NCBI GenBank assembly: GCA_017560085.1
Contig: JAFYPA010000064.1
Span: 1 to 64,000 of the forward strand
Direction: 5' to 3'
DNA from: Clostridia bacterium
GTDB taxonomy: Bacteria; Bacillota; Clostridia; Oscillospirales; CAG-382
Length of the DNA stretch: 64,000 nt
The translations under genes and the position numbers were made by a program. This document shows positions 34,665-42,390 of this stretch, one piece after another. The notes beneath the pieces are model-generated. The model had not been told where the DNA came from. It saw only the letters and a list, made by a program, of their open reading frames with translations, and did not search any database. The first letter of the stretch is position 1; every line of letters begins with the position of its first letter.

Positions 34665-35396
34665 ATGAAAAGCGTAGTATGGGCGCACAGAGGTGCTTCG
34701 GCATATTTTCCCGAAAACACAATTCCCGCATTTCAGGGTGCAATAGATATGAAGGCGGACGGCGTTGAGCTTGATATTCACTCAACCTTCGACGGTGAAA
34801 TAGTCGTTTCTCACGACAGTACACTTGCAAGATGCGGCGGCGGTAATGTTTGCATTGATGCGGTTTCGTATGATGAAATCAAAAAGCATCCCGTTCCTGC
34901 GGCATTCAGAGACAAATATCCGGATGTGACCGCTCCCCTGCTTTCTGAGGTATACGAGCTTCTTCGTCCTCACAGAATGCTTATTAATGTTGAAATAAAG
35001 GCGGGCTGGAGCTATGACAACATAAAGAAGCTTGTAAGGATGACACACGATATGAATATGCAGGATTATGTTCTTTACTCCTGCTTTGACCACAAGACTC
35101 TTTACAGCGTAAGAACAATAGACAAGAGATGTCGTCTCGGTGCTCTTTACGCCGGAGAGGACATTCCCGAGGTTATAAATTATGCGAAGGCTCTCGGCTT
35201 TACCGAGCTTCATCCGTACTTCTCCTGCTGTTACAAGGAAAATTACGTTTCCGATGCAATAAAGGCGGGGCTTAATGTAAATCCGTGGACTGTCAACACG
35301 GAGGACAAGATTCGCGAGCTTGTAAATATGGGATGCCACGGAATTATTACAAATAATCCTGATATTGCAAGAAAAGTTATTGACGAAAGCAAATAA
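34665..35396 (+). CDS. Glycerophosphodiester phosphodiesterase
   Basis: 243 residues. It has the complete canonical signature AHRGASAYFPENTIPAFQGA, DGVELDIHSTFDGEIVVSHD (metal Glu/Asp and second catalytic His) and LINVEIKAGW. No signal peptide. It hydrolyses deacylated phospholipids to glycerol 3-phosphate and an alcohol. It is only distantly like the GDPD at 12436, whose first motif is HKG, so they are not recent duplicates. The promoter of mscL lies inside its last codons. Confidence 0.94.
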   Translation: MKSVVWAHRGASAYFPENTIPAFQGAIDMKADGVELDIHSTFDGEIVVSHDSTLARCGGGNVCIDAVSYDEIKKHPVPAAFRDKYPDVTAPLLSEVYELLRPHRMLINVEIKAGWSYDNIKKLVRMTHDMNMQDYVLYSCFDHKTLYSVRTIDKRCRLGALYAGEDIPEVINYAKALGFTELHPYFSCCYKENYVSDAIKAGLNVNPWTVNTEDKIRELVNMGCHGIITNNPDIARKVIDESK

Positions 35397-35408
35397 TTGT
35401 GTTATAAT
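35380..35408 (+). promoter_or_regulatory. Promoter of mscL
   Basis: TTGACG, 17 bases, TATAAT; the -35 box is inside the end of the GDPD gene. mscL can therefore be expressed apart from the upstream operon. Confidence 0.75.
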
Positions 35409-35448
35409 GTCGTTATCAAATTTTATTTTTACATAAAGGAGTAAAAAA

Positions 35449-35898
35449 ATGGGATTCTTTGCAGATTTCAAAAAGTTCATCAGCCGCGGTAATGTGGTTG
35501 ATATGGCAGTCGGTGTTGTAGTAGGCGGTGCGTTCAGCAAGATCGTTACCACATTCGTTTCCTCTATTATCACTCCCTGCATTTCCGCAATTATGGGTGG
35601 CGGCAAGGTTGCAGGTCAGGTTATTCTCAAGGAAGCTGTTATCGGTACGGGTACTGTTGAAGCTCCCGAAATTCCCGCAATCATTCTTGACTGGGGTCTT
35701 TTCCTTCAGACAATCATTGACTTCGTTATCATCGCATTCTGCATCTTCGTATTCGTAAGAATCATCACAAAGATGAGAGAAAAGGCAGAAGCTCTCAGAA
35801 AGAAGCAGGAGGAAGAAGCTCCCCCCGCTCCCCCCAAGCCCTCCAACGAAGAGGTTCTTCTTACAGAAATCAGAGACCTTCTCAAGGAAAAGCAGTAA
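35449..35898 (+). CDS. mscL: Large-conductance mechanosensitive channel MscL
   Basis: 149 residues. The N-terminal amphipathic helix and TM1 read FKKFISRGNVVDMAVGVVVG, the conserved pore-lining segment, and TM2 is LQTIIDFVIIAFCIFVFV. The periplasmic loop is short. The C-terminal cytoplasmic helix (NEEVLLTEIRDLLKEKQ) follows a Pro-rich linker (APPAPPKP). It forms a pentameric channel in the inner membrane that opens under hypo-osmotic shock. The ribosome site AAAGGAG and its own promoter and terminator make it a separable unit. Confidence 0.96.
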   Translation: MGFFADFKKFISRGNVVDMAVGVVVGGAFSKIVTTFVSSIITPCISAIMGGGKVAGQVILKEAVIGTGTVEAPEIPAIILDWGLFLQTIIDFVIIAFCIFVFVRIITKMREKAEALRKKQEEEAPPAPPKPSNEEVLLTEIRDLLKEKQ

Positions 35899-35920
35899 TC
35901 CTTACGGGATATGCAAAAAA

Positions 35921-35940
35921 GCCGACCGCGTGTCGGCTTT
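35921..35940 (+). terminator. Terminator of mscL
   Basis: GCCGAC, cgcgt, GTCGGC, then TTTTAATTTT; preceded by six A. Confidence 0.85.
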
Positions 35941-36041
35941 TAATTTTGCTTTCCGTGTGATAAAATTCACCGAAATGAAAGTAAATTGTCTATATTTTTA
36001 CAATTTATTTTAATAATAACCATCTATTGACCTATTTTCTG

Positions 36042-36050
36042 TGCTATAAT
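36042..36050 (+). promoter_or_regulatory. Extended -10 promoter of the dockerin-protein gene
   Basis: TGCTATAAT ending at 36050. The nearby TTGACC (36027) is only 12 bases away, too close to be the -35 box. Confidence 0.5.
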
Positions 36051-36083
36051 TCAAAATGTAATAAAATATTATTGGAGAAAATA

Positions 36084-36920
36084 ATGATTAAGAGACTTAT
36101 TTCGGCGTCTGTTGCCGCATTACTCATATGCTCCTCCTGCTTCTGCGCAAATGCCGCAGACTATACAGCCAAGGAGGATGGCTCTTATACCGTTGAAATA
36201 GAAGGCAGAACTCCGGGCAAGGAATATGTTATAGTTGTTGTAGCAGGTGACTACACCGAAAAGGAAATGCCTGAGCTTTCCGAGGACAATATAATCTACA
36301 TAAATCAGGTCACCGCAGATGAAAACGGAGTTGTTTCCTTCTCGGATTTTATCCCCATGACGGAATCTGTGGGAACTGTTTACATCGGTGGAGACGATAC
36401 GCCCACAGAGGCGGGCATTCTTGCCACGGACAGCGGATTCGGCTTTGTTGCGGGTAGACTCGTAAGCTACAGCGGAAACGATGAAACGGTTGTTATCACG
36501 GAAGAATTCACTTCTGTTGACGACGGTGCCTTCGACAAGGCAAGTGAAACCAAGAAGGTTATTATCAGAAGCAAGGATGTAAATCTTAAAGCAAATGCCT
36601 TTTCTAAGGATATGAAGCTGTTCTTCTCTCCCCTTGTGAAGGATGCAAAGGAATATGCTGTGGAAAACGGTTATTCTGCAGCTGTAATCGGTGACTACGA
36701 CGGCGACTTCACCGTTGATGCAAAGGATGTATCCTATATGCTCGGAAGCTTTGCAAAGGGCAATACGCTTACGACAGATGACTGGGACATCGTTTTTGAC
36801 ATTGACTCCAACGGCAAGGTTGACCTTGGTGATGCTTCCATTCTTGTAAGATTCCTCAGCGGAAAGATTGCTGACTTCTATGAGGCTTATACGGAAAAGG
36901 ATATGGTTGTTAATCCTTAA
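36084..36920 (+). CDS. Secreted protein with BspA-like LRR segment and C-terminal dockerin-like repeats
   Basis: 278 residues from the ATG at 36084 (after TTGGAGAA). A signal peptide (residues 1-24, cleavage near ANA-AD) is followed by a beta-rich domain to about residue 130. A short BspA-type leucine-rich segment follows (FTSVDDGAFDKASETKKVII, then YAVENGYSAAV). The C-terminus has two calcium-loop repeats, GDYDGDFTVDAKDVSYMLG and FDIDSNGKVDLGDASILVR, like type I dockerin. Dockerins attach proteins to cohesin scaffolds; no cohesin is in the window. The repeats could instead be a self-contained calcium domain of a cell-surface protein. Confidence 0.82.
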   Translation: MIKRLISASVAALLICSSCFCANAADYTAKEDGSYTVEIEGRTPGKEYVIVVVAGDYTEKEMPELSEDNIIYINQVTADENGVVSFSDFIPMTESVGTVYIGGDDTPTEAGILATDSGFGFVAGRLVSYSGNDETVVITEEFTSVDDGAFDKASETKKVIIRSKDVNLKANAFSKDMKLFFSPLVKDAKEYAVENGYSAAVIGDYDGDFTVDAKDVSYMLGSFAKGNTLTTDDWDIVFDIDSNGKVDLGDASILVRFLSGKIADFYEAYTEKDMVVNP

Positions 36921-36938
36921 TTCAATAAAGCAAAAAAA

Positions 36939-36968
36939 TCGGGACTGCGGTGAGAAATCGCAGTCCCT
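36939..36968. terminator. Bidirectional terminator
   Basis: GGGACTGC pairs with GCAGTCCC around an 11-base loop, with seven T on the minus strand (end of the GH2 gene). Confidence 0.8.
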
Positions 36969-36980
36969 TGTGCTTTATAT

Positions 36981-39746
36981 TCAGATTTCAAGTGTAAGCT
37001 TTTCGGCGTTCCACGCGCTTATGCAGAGAGTGAGCTTTCTGTCAAGGTCGCCCTTGTTTCGGGTTACAACCTTTATTTTTCTGCTCTCGCCCTTGTCCAT
37101 AAAGAAGAAGCTGTCGGAATGGTAGCTGAGTGTCTTGTCCTCTGCCACCTCGAGCTTTACGGGGTATGCGGGGGCGTTTTCGCATCTGAGTATCAGCTCT
37201 GTTGTGATGTAGTCGCCCTCTCGCTTGTTGGAGATAATTTCGGCGGAAAGTGTTGCCTTGGCGGATTCCTCAATCTGCGTTCTCTGGAAGGGGCCGTTCT
37301 CGAAAATGAGGTTGCCCTGCATTTCGCTTCTGAAATTGCTTCTGTATTCCTCGTCGGAGAATGCGGAAAGAGACGCCAGAGGATATAGGCTTGAGGAGAT
37401 GTATGTATCACCGTCGCGGAGTGTTGTTCTTACGAAGAAGTATTTATCCTTCCACTCTTCCTTTACCGTGAAGTCTACCGTCATAACGTCCGTATGATAC
37501 ATATCCTTATCGATGCTTACGGGGCAGGATTTGCTCTCGCACTTTTCAAGATTCGGGGAGAATATGTCAAGCGTTACCGTGCCGTTTACAGCGGAATAGG
37601 ATTCGTTGATGACCTTCACGGGAATTTGAACAGTCTCACCCGGTGCATAGTCTACCTCGCAGAGAGAAGCGTAGCACAGAACGGAGGAATAGGAGTTCTT
37701 GACGGAATAGTAGGGTGCTACAGGCTCACCGAGACCGTCTACCATCTGGATTGCGGTTGTTGTCCACGCTCTCTTGAATACCCACGGCATAAGTCCCACG
37801 CAACGAGGATATGCCTCACGAAGGCTCTGACAGAGGAGCTGATAGAATTCGTGGGATGCCATTCCCGTCGCATCGCAGAGACCTTCAAGGGTAATGCCAT
37901 TTATGTCGGAAATGTGCGATGCACGAGCCATCATTCTCGGAACTCTTTCCGGATGATATTCGCTGAAGTGGTTAAGAAGCTCGGGAAAATCCGTTCTGAA
38001 GGATTCATCCATTATGTTGTCAAGAGGTGTGGTGTACTCCTTGTTGTTTATAAGCTGACGAAGGCTCTTGGCGTTGGGGAAGCTGTGGATTCCGCATTCG
38101 CCCATAAATGGCAGGTCGCCGTAACGCTTTCTGAACCATACAGGCTCCATGTCGTTGTAAGTGTGCATACTTCCCTTGTCCGGGGTTGCTCTGACGTATT
38201 TTCTCGTCCAGTCAAGGTCTTCGACATTTCTCTGAATGATATACTGTGCGGCGTTGTTATCAAAGTGGTATGCTCTCTGCTCGTTACCTCCGCAATGTAC
38301 CGCAAGACACGGATGGTTGCGAAGTCTGTAGAGGTAGTAGCATATCTGATTTTCAAGAATTTCATTGTTCCATTGGGGACTATTTCTGTTGGCAAGGAAG
38401 GCATCCTGCCACAACATAATACCGTTTTCGTCGCAATACTCATAGAACAGATCGGATTCGGGCTTACCGCCACCGCTCCATATACGGATAAGCTGAAGTC
38501 CCTGATTCTTTGCAAGCTCAAGTGCCCAGGTTGTATCCTCTGCGTTTTCGTCAAAGAGGAAGTCTGTAGGCATCCAGTTCATACCCTTGAGGAATATCTT
38601 TTTGCCGTTTACGCACATATGGAACTTGTCCCATCTCTGGCGGTACTTTCTGCCTGCGGAGTCGAGATGCTCGATTATTCTGATGCCTGTCTTGAAGTCA
38701 AGTGTATCAAGGACAATATCGCCTACGGATAGCTTGATTTCTACATTATAAAGCTTCGGCTCGCCAAGTCCCTGCGGATACCAGAGCTGAATATCCGAAA
38801 GATTTATGTCACGGCGGTAAATCTGCAAATCACGCATTTCGTCCGCAACGCCGCATTTGTCGTAGTCGTAGAGGTCGTATTTTTCCGTTTCCTCGAATAC
38901 GGTTTTGTTCTCGTCAAAAATCTTGACGGAGATATTTACGCTTTCGCCGGAGAGAATACCCGAAAGTCCATTGTAATAGGGATAGCAGAACGTATAGTAC
39001 TCCCCTGCCGTCATTACGACGTCAAGCTCACGGATTTTCTCCGTTGCGATATTAACCTCAAGTCCCATTACGGCATTGTTTCCGTCTATGCTCTTTGTGT
39101 AGAGATAAGGACGGGCAATGTGCTTCTTGGGCATAATCTCGATTCTGATTTCACGCCAGATGCCGAAGGTAACGAAATCGCCGTTGCTTGTTGCAGCGTC
39201 GCCCGCTACGTTCCACGGAACAATTGCGGGGCATCTGTCGTAGTAGTGCTTACTGTTATATTCCTTTTCCTCGGGTGTATAGCCGTAATTGTGGGCTGTG
39301 ACCTCAACGATAATTTCGTTTTCTCCCTTTTTGAGTCTGTCGGCAACATCGCATACGGGGCCTCCGAAAAGTCCCTCGTGGTCTCCGAGAAGCTCGCCGT
39401 TGAGCCATACTCTTGAGTAGTAGCCTACGCCGTCAAAGCAGAGGAATGCATTTTCGGTGTCGCTGTCGATTGCTCTGTCGACGGTGAATTTTCTTTTGTA
39501 GTACCACGCGTTTTCGTCAAGATTGCGGTACAGCTTGCTGTTTGCCGCCTCGTAGGGGTGCGGAAGGATTCCCGCTTCATATACGTTCCAGTATACGGCT
39601 TTGGGCAGTGTTGCGCTGTATCTGAAGTCTATGCTCTCAACATTGTCGGTCTTTTCGGGGAAATATGTAAAATCCCACTTACCGCAAAGATCTATGTGGT
39701 TTTCGTTTTTTCTTTTTTCGATGTAAAAGGGTGTTGTTATTTTCAT
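36981..39746 (-). CDS. Glycoside hydrolase family 2 enzyme, beta-mannosidase-like
   Basis: 921 residues. The N-terminal sugar-binding jelly roll (NAWYYKRKFTV, GVGYYSRVWLNGELLGDHEG), an immunoglobulin-like domain, and the TIM barrel beginning KGMNWMPTDFLFDENAE are followed by LAVHCGGNEQ (acid/base Glu) and GECGIHSFPN (probable nucleophile Glu). C-terminal beta domains complete the five-domain plan of beta-mannosidases; beta-galactosidase or exo-glucosaminidase activity is not excluded. There is no signal peptide, so substrates are imported. The ATG is behind AAAGGAGG. It is divergent from an IclR regulator. Confidence 0.9.
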   Translation of the reverse strand: MKITTPFYIEKRKNENHIDLCGKWDFTYFPEKTDNVESIDFRYSATLPKAVYWNVYEAGILPHPYEAANSKLYRNLDENAWYYKRKFTVDRAIDSDTENAFLCFDGVGYYSRVWLNGELLGDHEGLFGGPVCDVADRLKKGENEIIVEVTAHNYGYTPEEKEYNSKHYYDRCPAIVPWNVAGDAATSNGDFVTFGIWREIRIEIMPKKHIARPYLYTKSIDGNNAVMGLEVNIATEKIRELDVVMTAGEYYTFCYPYYNGLSGILSGESVNISVKIFDENKTVFEETEKYDLYDYDKCGVADEMRDLQIYRRDINLSDIQLWYPQGLGEPKLYNVEIKLSVGDIVLDTLDFKTGIRIIEHLDSAGRKYRQRWDKFHMCVNGKKIFLKGMNWMPTDFLFDENAEDTTWALELAKNQGLQLIRIWSGGGKPESDLFYEYCDENGIMLWQDAFLANRNSPQWNNEILENQICYYLYRLRNHPCLAVHCGGNEQRAYHFDNNAAQYIIQRNVEDLDWTRKYVRATPDKGSMHTYNDMEPVWFRKRYGDLPFMGECGIHSFPNAKSLRQLINNKEYTTPLDNIMDESFRTDFPELLNHFSEYHPERVPRMMARASHISDINGITLEGLCDATGMASHEFYQLLCQSLREAYPRCVGLMPWVFKRAWTTTAIQMVDGLGEPVAPYYSVKNSYSSVLCYASLCEVDYAPGETVQIPVKVINESYSAVNGTVTLDIFSPNLEKCESKSCPVSIDKDMYHTDVMTVDFTVKEEWKDKYFFVRTTLRDGDTYISSSLYPLASLSAFSDEEYRSNFRSEMQGNLIFENGPFQRTQIEESAKATLSAEIISNKREGDYITTELILRCENAPAYPVKLEVAEDKTLSYHSDSFFFMDKGESRKIKVVTRNKGDLDRKLTLCISAWNAEKLTLEI

Positions 39747-39777
39747 AGGAAATGTACCTCCTTTTTAGGTTATACTC

Positions 39778-39806
39778 AGTGTACATCAGGCAGGGCGAAA
39801 TGTCAA
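39778..39806 (-). promoter_or_regulatory. Promoter of the GH2 gene
   Basis: On the minus strand TTGACA, 17 bases, TACACT. Confidence 0.85.
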
Positions 39807-39807
39807 C

Positions 39808-39828
39808 AAATTTCGTAATATGAAATTT
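39808..39828. promoter_or_regulatory. Inverted-repeat operator between GH2 and IclR genes
   Basis: AAATTTC, seven bases, GAAATTT, lying exactly between the -35 boxes of the two divergent promoters. IclR-family sites often carry TTTC/GAAA-type arms, so the IclR protein encoded next door is the natural candidate. Confidence 0.6.
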
Positions 39829-39832
39829 CCTC

Positions 39833-39861
39833 TTGACTTTTAGTTTTTTCGGGGATATAAT
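39833..39861 (+). promoter_or_regulatory. Promoter of the IclR gene
   Basis: TTGACT, 17 bases, TATAAT. Confidence 0.85.
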
Positions 39862-39884
39862 TAAAATAAAAAAGGAGAACGCCG

Positions 39885-40646
39885 ATGCCCAATTCCACGG
39901 AAAAGACAATGATGATACTTCGCTGTGTCAGCGACGGAAAAGGAAATCCCGTGAGCCTTGAAAAAATCTCAATGGAAACGGGAATAAACAAGAGTACCGC
40001 CTCGCACATTGTGTCAAAGCTTACCGAGGGCGGATATCTTCAGAAAATCTCTCATTCGCTGGGGTATACCGTCGGAGCGGAGCTTCATCTTCTGACCAGG
40101 TACGGCAGATACGGTGAGGAGATTATCCGTGAATGTCATCCGATTCTTGAGTATTTAAGCCGTAAAAGCGGTCACACCTCGGTGTTTTCAATTCTTTCGG
40201 GAAGCAGAAAATACATTATAGACAGAGTAAGCCCCGAGGGAATTTACACCGATGAAAGCGCGAGCATCATAAGTGACGACATATACAGAACGGTCACGGG
40301 AAGGGTGCTTCTCGCCCATATTCCGAGAGATCAGGCGATGAGCATTTACGGTACACTCCCAAAGCCCGACAGCGCAAGCTGGCAGGAGGCAACGAGTCTT
40401 GACGGATATCTGCGTGAGCTTTCCGAAATAAAAAAGCAGTCCTGCTACAGTATAAAACCCGAGGGTAGCAGATTTTTATGGCATTCCTTTGCCTGTCCCA
40501 TATACAGAGGTAAGAAGCTTATCGGGGCTATAGGTCTTGCGATAAGAGGTACGGATGCGGTTGATTACGAGGAAAACGAACGTAAGTATACAGAGCTTAT
40601 GATGAAGTGTAAGAGGGAGCTTGAGAGAAGGCTTAATTTTACATAA
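39885..40646 (+). CDS. IclR family transcriptional regulator
   Basis: 253 residues. The N-terminal winged helix (SLEKISMETGINKSTASHIV, then GGYLQKI) covers about residues 20-65. The C-terminal GAF-like ligand domain (TSVFSILSGSRKYIIDRVSP, RTVTGRVLLAHIP, SFACPIYRGKKLIGAIGLAI) is standard for the family. The ATG follows AAAGGAGAA. Divergent transcription from the GH2 gene, with a shared operator, suggests it controls that enzyme and itself. Confidence 0.92.
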   Translation: MPNSTEKTMMILRCVSDGKGNPVSLEKISMETGINKSTASHIVSKLTEGGYLQKISHSLGYTVGAELHLLTRYGRYGEEIIRECHPILEYLSRKSGHTSVFSILSGSRKYIIDRVSPEGIYTDESASIISDDIYRTVTGRVLLAHIPRDQAMSIYGTLPKPDSASWQEATSLDGYLRELSEIKKQSCYSIKPEGSRFLWHSFACPIYRGKKLIGAIGLAIRGTDAVDYEENERKYTELMMKCKRELERRLNFT

Positions 40647-40665
40647 ACACACGCTCTTTGCGACG

Positions 40666-40704
40666 CAACCACAGGTTGTCAGATATGCTACCCAAAGTTG
40701 GTTG
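40666..40704. promoter_or_regulatory. GGTTG repeat operator upstream of the XRE-fusion gene
   Basis: CAACC-aca-GGTTG (40666-40678) is a small palindrome, and another GGTTG (40700-40704) overlaps the -35 box. Likely autoregulatory sites for the XRE domain encoded downstream; not proven. Confidence 0.4.
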
Positions 40705-40730
40705 CGGTCTGTTATGCGGTATGCTATAAT
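40702..40730 (+). promoter_or_regulatory. Promoter of the XRE-fusion gene
   Basis: TTGCGG, 17 bases, TATAAT, 21 bases before the ATG at 40752. Confidence 0.7.
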
Positions 40731-40751
40731 GGTAAAAAAGGGGGTTTTTAT

Positions 40752-42332
40752 ATGGAACTTAAAAATACAATAATCAAGCTGAGATACGGAGCAAATATGT
40801 CTCAGGAGGAATTTGCACAGCTTTTCAAGGTATCACGGCAATCGGTACAAAAATGGGAGAGCGGTGCTTCGGCTCCCGAGCTTTCAAAGCTTATTGAAAT
40901 GTCAAGATTCTTCGGGATTTCCCTCGATGCTCTTTGTTTAAACCGTGATTTGCGTGATGTTGAGGAGCTGGAATACGACAAGGATATAAAGCCACAGTAC
41001 TCAAGTATACATTACTGGGAATTTTACGCAACAAGACTTAACTTTGAATACATCCAATGCAAGGATGAAGGTCTTGACATCGAGCAATACAAGGATATTT
41101 TTAATTCTGTTGCATCTCTTCCGCAGAACGAAACAAAGAAGAAGCTTGGCGATGTTTTATTTGAGGTTGTAAAAAACGCAAAGCGCCGTGAGGATTACAA
41201 ATATATTGAGCCGTCCGAGCTTGAAGGAATAAGAAAACGCACAAAAAAGGTTACTTCATTGAGCCTTAAGGCCACTAAGGGATGCGAAAGCAAAATTCAT
41301 GGTGCATGGCTCGGAAGAATCTGCGGATGTATGCTGGGAAGAACCGTTGAGGGCATAAAAAGCTTTGACTTTATTCCTTTTCTCAAAGAAACAAATAACT
41401 ATCCGCTTTCAAGATACATCTGCGAAAGTGATATTTCGGAGGATACACACAAGAAATACAGTTATGATTTCAGTATAAGAAAATACGCCGATAAAATCGA
41501 CGGAATGCCTGTTGATGACGATACAAACTATACCGTTCTTGCACAGCTTATAATTGATAAGCACGGGAGGGATTTCACCCCTTACGATGTTTCCCAGAAC
41601 TGGCTTTATTATCAGAGCAAAAACTCATATTGCACGGCGGAAAGAGTTGCATACTGTAATTTTGTAAACGGCTTTATGCCTCCGCAATCCGCATCATATC
41701 AGAATCCTTACAGAGAGTATATAGGGGCACAGATAAGAGCCGATTACTTTGGATATATAAATCCGGGAAATCCTTCTCTTGCCGCGGAAATGGCGTTCAG
41801 AGATGCGTCCATATCCCACACAAAAAACGGAATTTACGGTGAAATGCTTATAGCCGCAATGCTTTCGGCAGCCGCCGTAACAGACAATTTTGAGGAAATA
41901 ATTCTTTGCGGACTTTCCGAAATCCCTCATACATCAAGACTTTTTGAAGCGGTTATGTCCGTACTTGAGGATTACCGGAACGGATGCACGTTGAAGTCCG
42001 TGCTTGATAAGGTACACAGTCAGTACGATGAAACAACAGGCTACGGATGGTGTCATGTAATACCCAATGCTATGATAGTAGTCGCCGCTTTGCTTTACGG
42101 CAACGGTGATTATTCAAGGTCTATTTGCATTGCGGTTGAAGCTTGCTTTGACACAGACTGCAACGGAGCAACGGTAGGCTCAATTGTAGGAATGGCAAAG
42201 GGTGTTGACTGTATCGACGACTGTTGGAAGAAGCCGATAAACAACACCTTGCATACATCAATACGCAACATTGAAAAGGTAAAAATTACGGACCTTGTAA
42301 AAAAGACAATGGAGCATATTGAAATAAAATAA
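40752..42332 (+). CDS. XRE helix-turn-helix fused to an ADP-ribosylglycohydrolase domain
   Basis: 526 residues from the ATG at 40752 (GGGGG upstream). Residues about 5-62 are a Cro/CI helix-turn-helix (MSQEEFAQLFKVSRQSVQKW). A linker runs to about 175, and the rest matches ADP-ribosylglycohydrolases: HGAWLGRICGCMLGRTVEG, then VDDDTNYTVLA, and late DTDCNGATVGSIVG, which supply the Asp residues that bind the two magnesium ions. Such enzymes remove ADP-ribose from proteins, nucleic acids or small molecules. The fusion suggests a DNA-bound sensor of ADP-ribosyl compounds, or an enzyme that represses its own gene. It is monocistronic. Confidence 0.88.
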   Translation: MELKNTIIKLRYGANMSQEEFAQLFKVSRQSVQKWESGASAPELSKLIEMSRFFGISLDALCLNRDLRDVEELEYDKDIKPQYSSIHYWEFYATRLNFEYIQCKDEGLDIEQYKDIFNSVASLPQNETKKKLGDVLFEVVKNAKRREDYKYIEPSELEGIRKRTKKVTSLSLKATKGCESKIHGAWLGRICGCMLGRTVEGIKSFDFIPFLKETNNYPLSRYICESDISEDTHKKYSYDFSIRKYADKIDGMPVDDDTNYTVLAQLIIDKHGRDFTPYDVSQNWLYYQSKNSYCTAERVAYCNFVNGFMPPQSASYQNPYREYIGAQIRADYFGYINPGNPSLAAEMAFRDASISHTKNGIYGEMLIAAMLSAAAVTDNFEEIILCGLSEIPHTSRLFEAVMSVLEDYRNGCTLKSVLDKVHSQYDETTGYGWCHVIPNAMIVVAALLYGNGDYSRSICIAVEACFDTDCNGATVGSIVGMAKGVDCIDDCWKKPINNTLHTSIRNIEKVKITDLVKKTMEHIEIK

Positions 42333-42353
42333 TCCTCACTATAAGCTGTAAAA

Positions 42354-42385
42354 AAGGATGTACGCCAAAATCGGTGTACATCCTT
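42354..42385. terminator. Bidirectional terminator
   Basis: AAGGATGTAC-g-CC pairs with GG-t-GTACATCCTT, with a T run on the minus strand, between the XRE-fusion gene and the ABC pair. Confidence 0.8.
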
Positions 42386-42390
42386 ATAAT

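Noticed and set aside
37494-38732. 412-codon open frame on the plus strand
   Set aside because: Opposite the GH2 gene; no ribosome site, no recognisable domain, and the minus-strand protein is clearly a GH2 enzyme.
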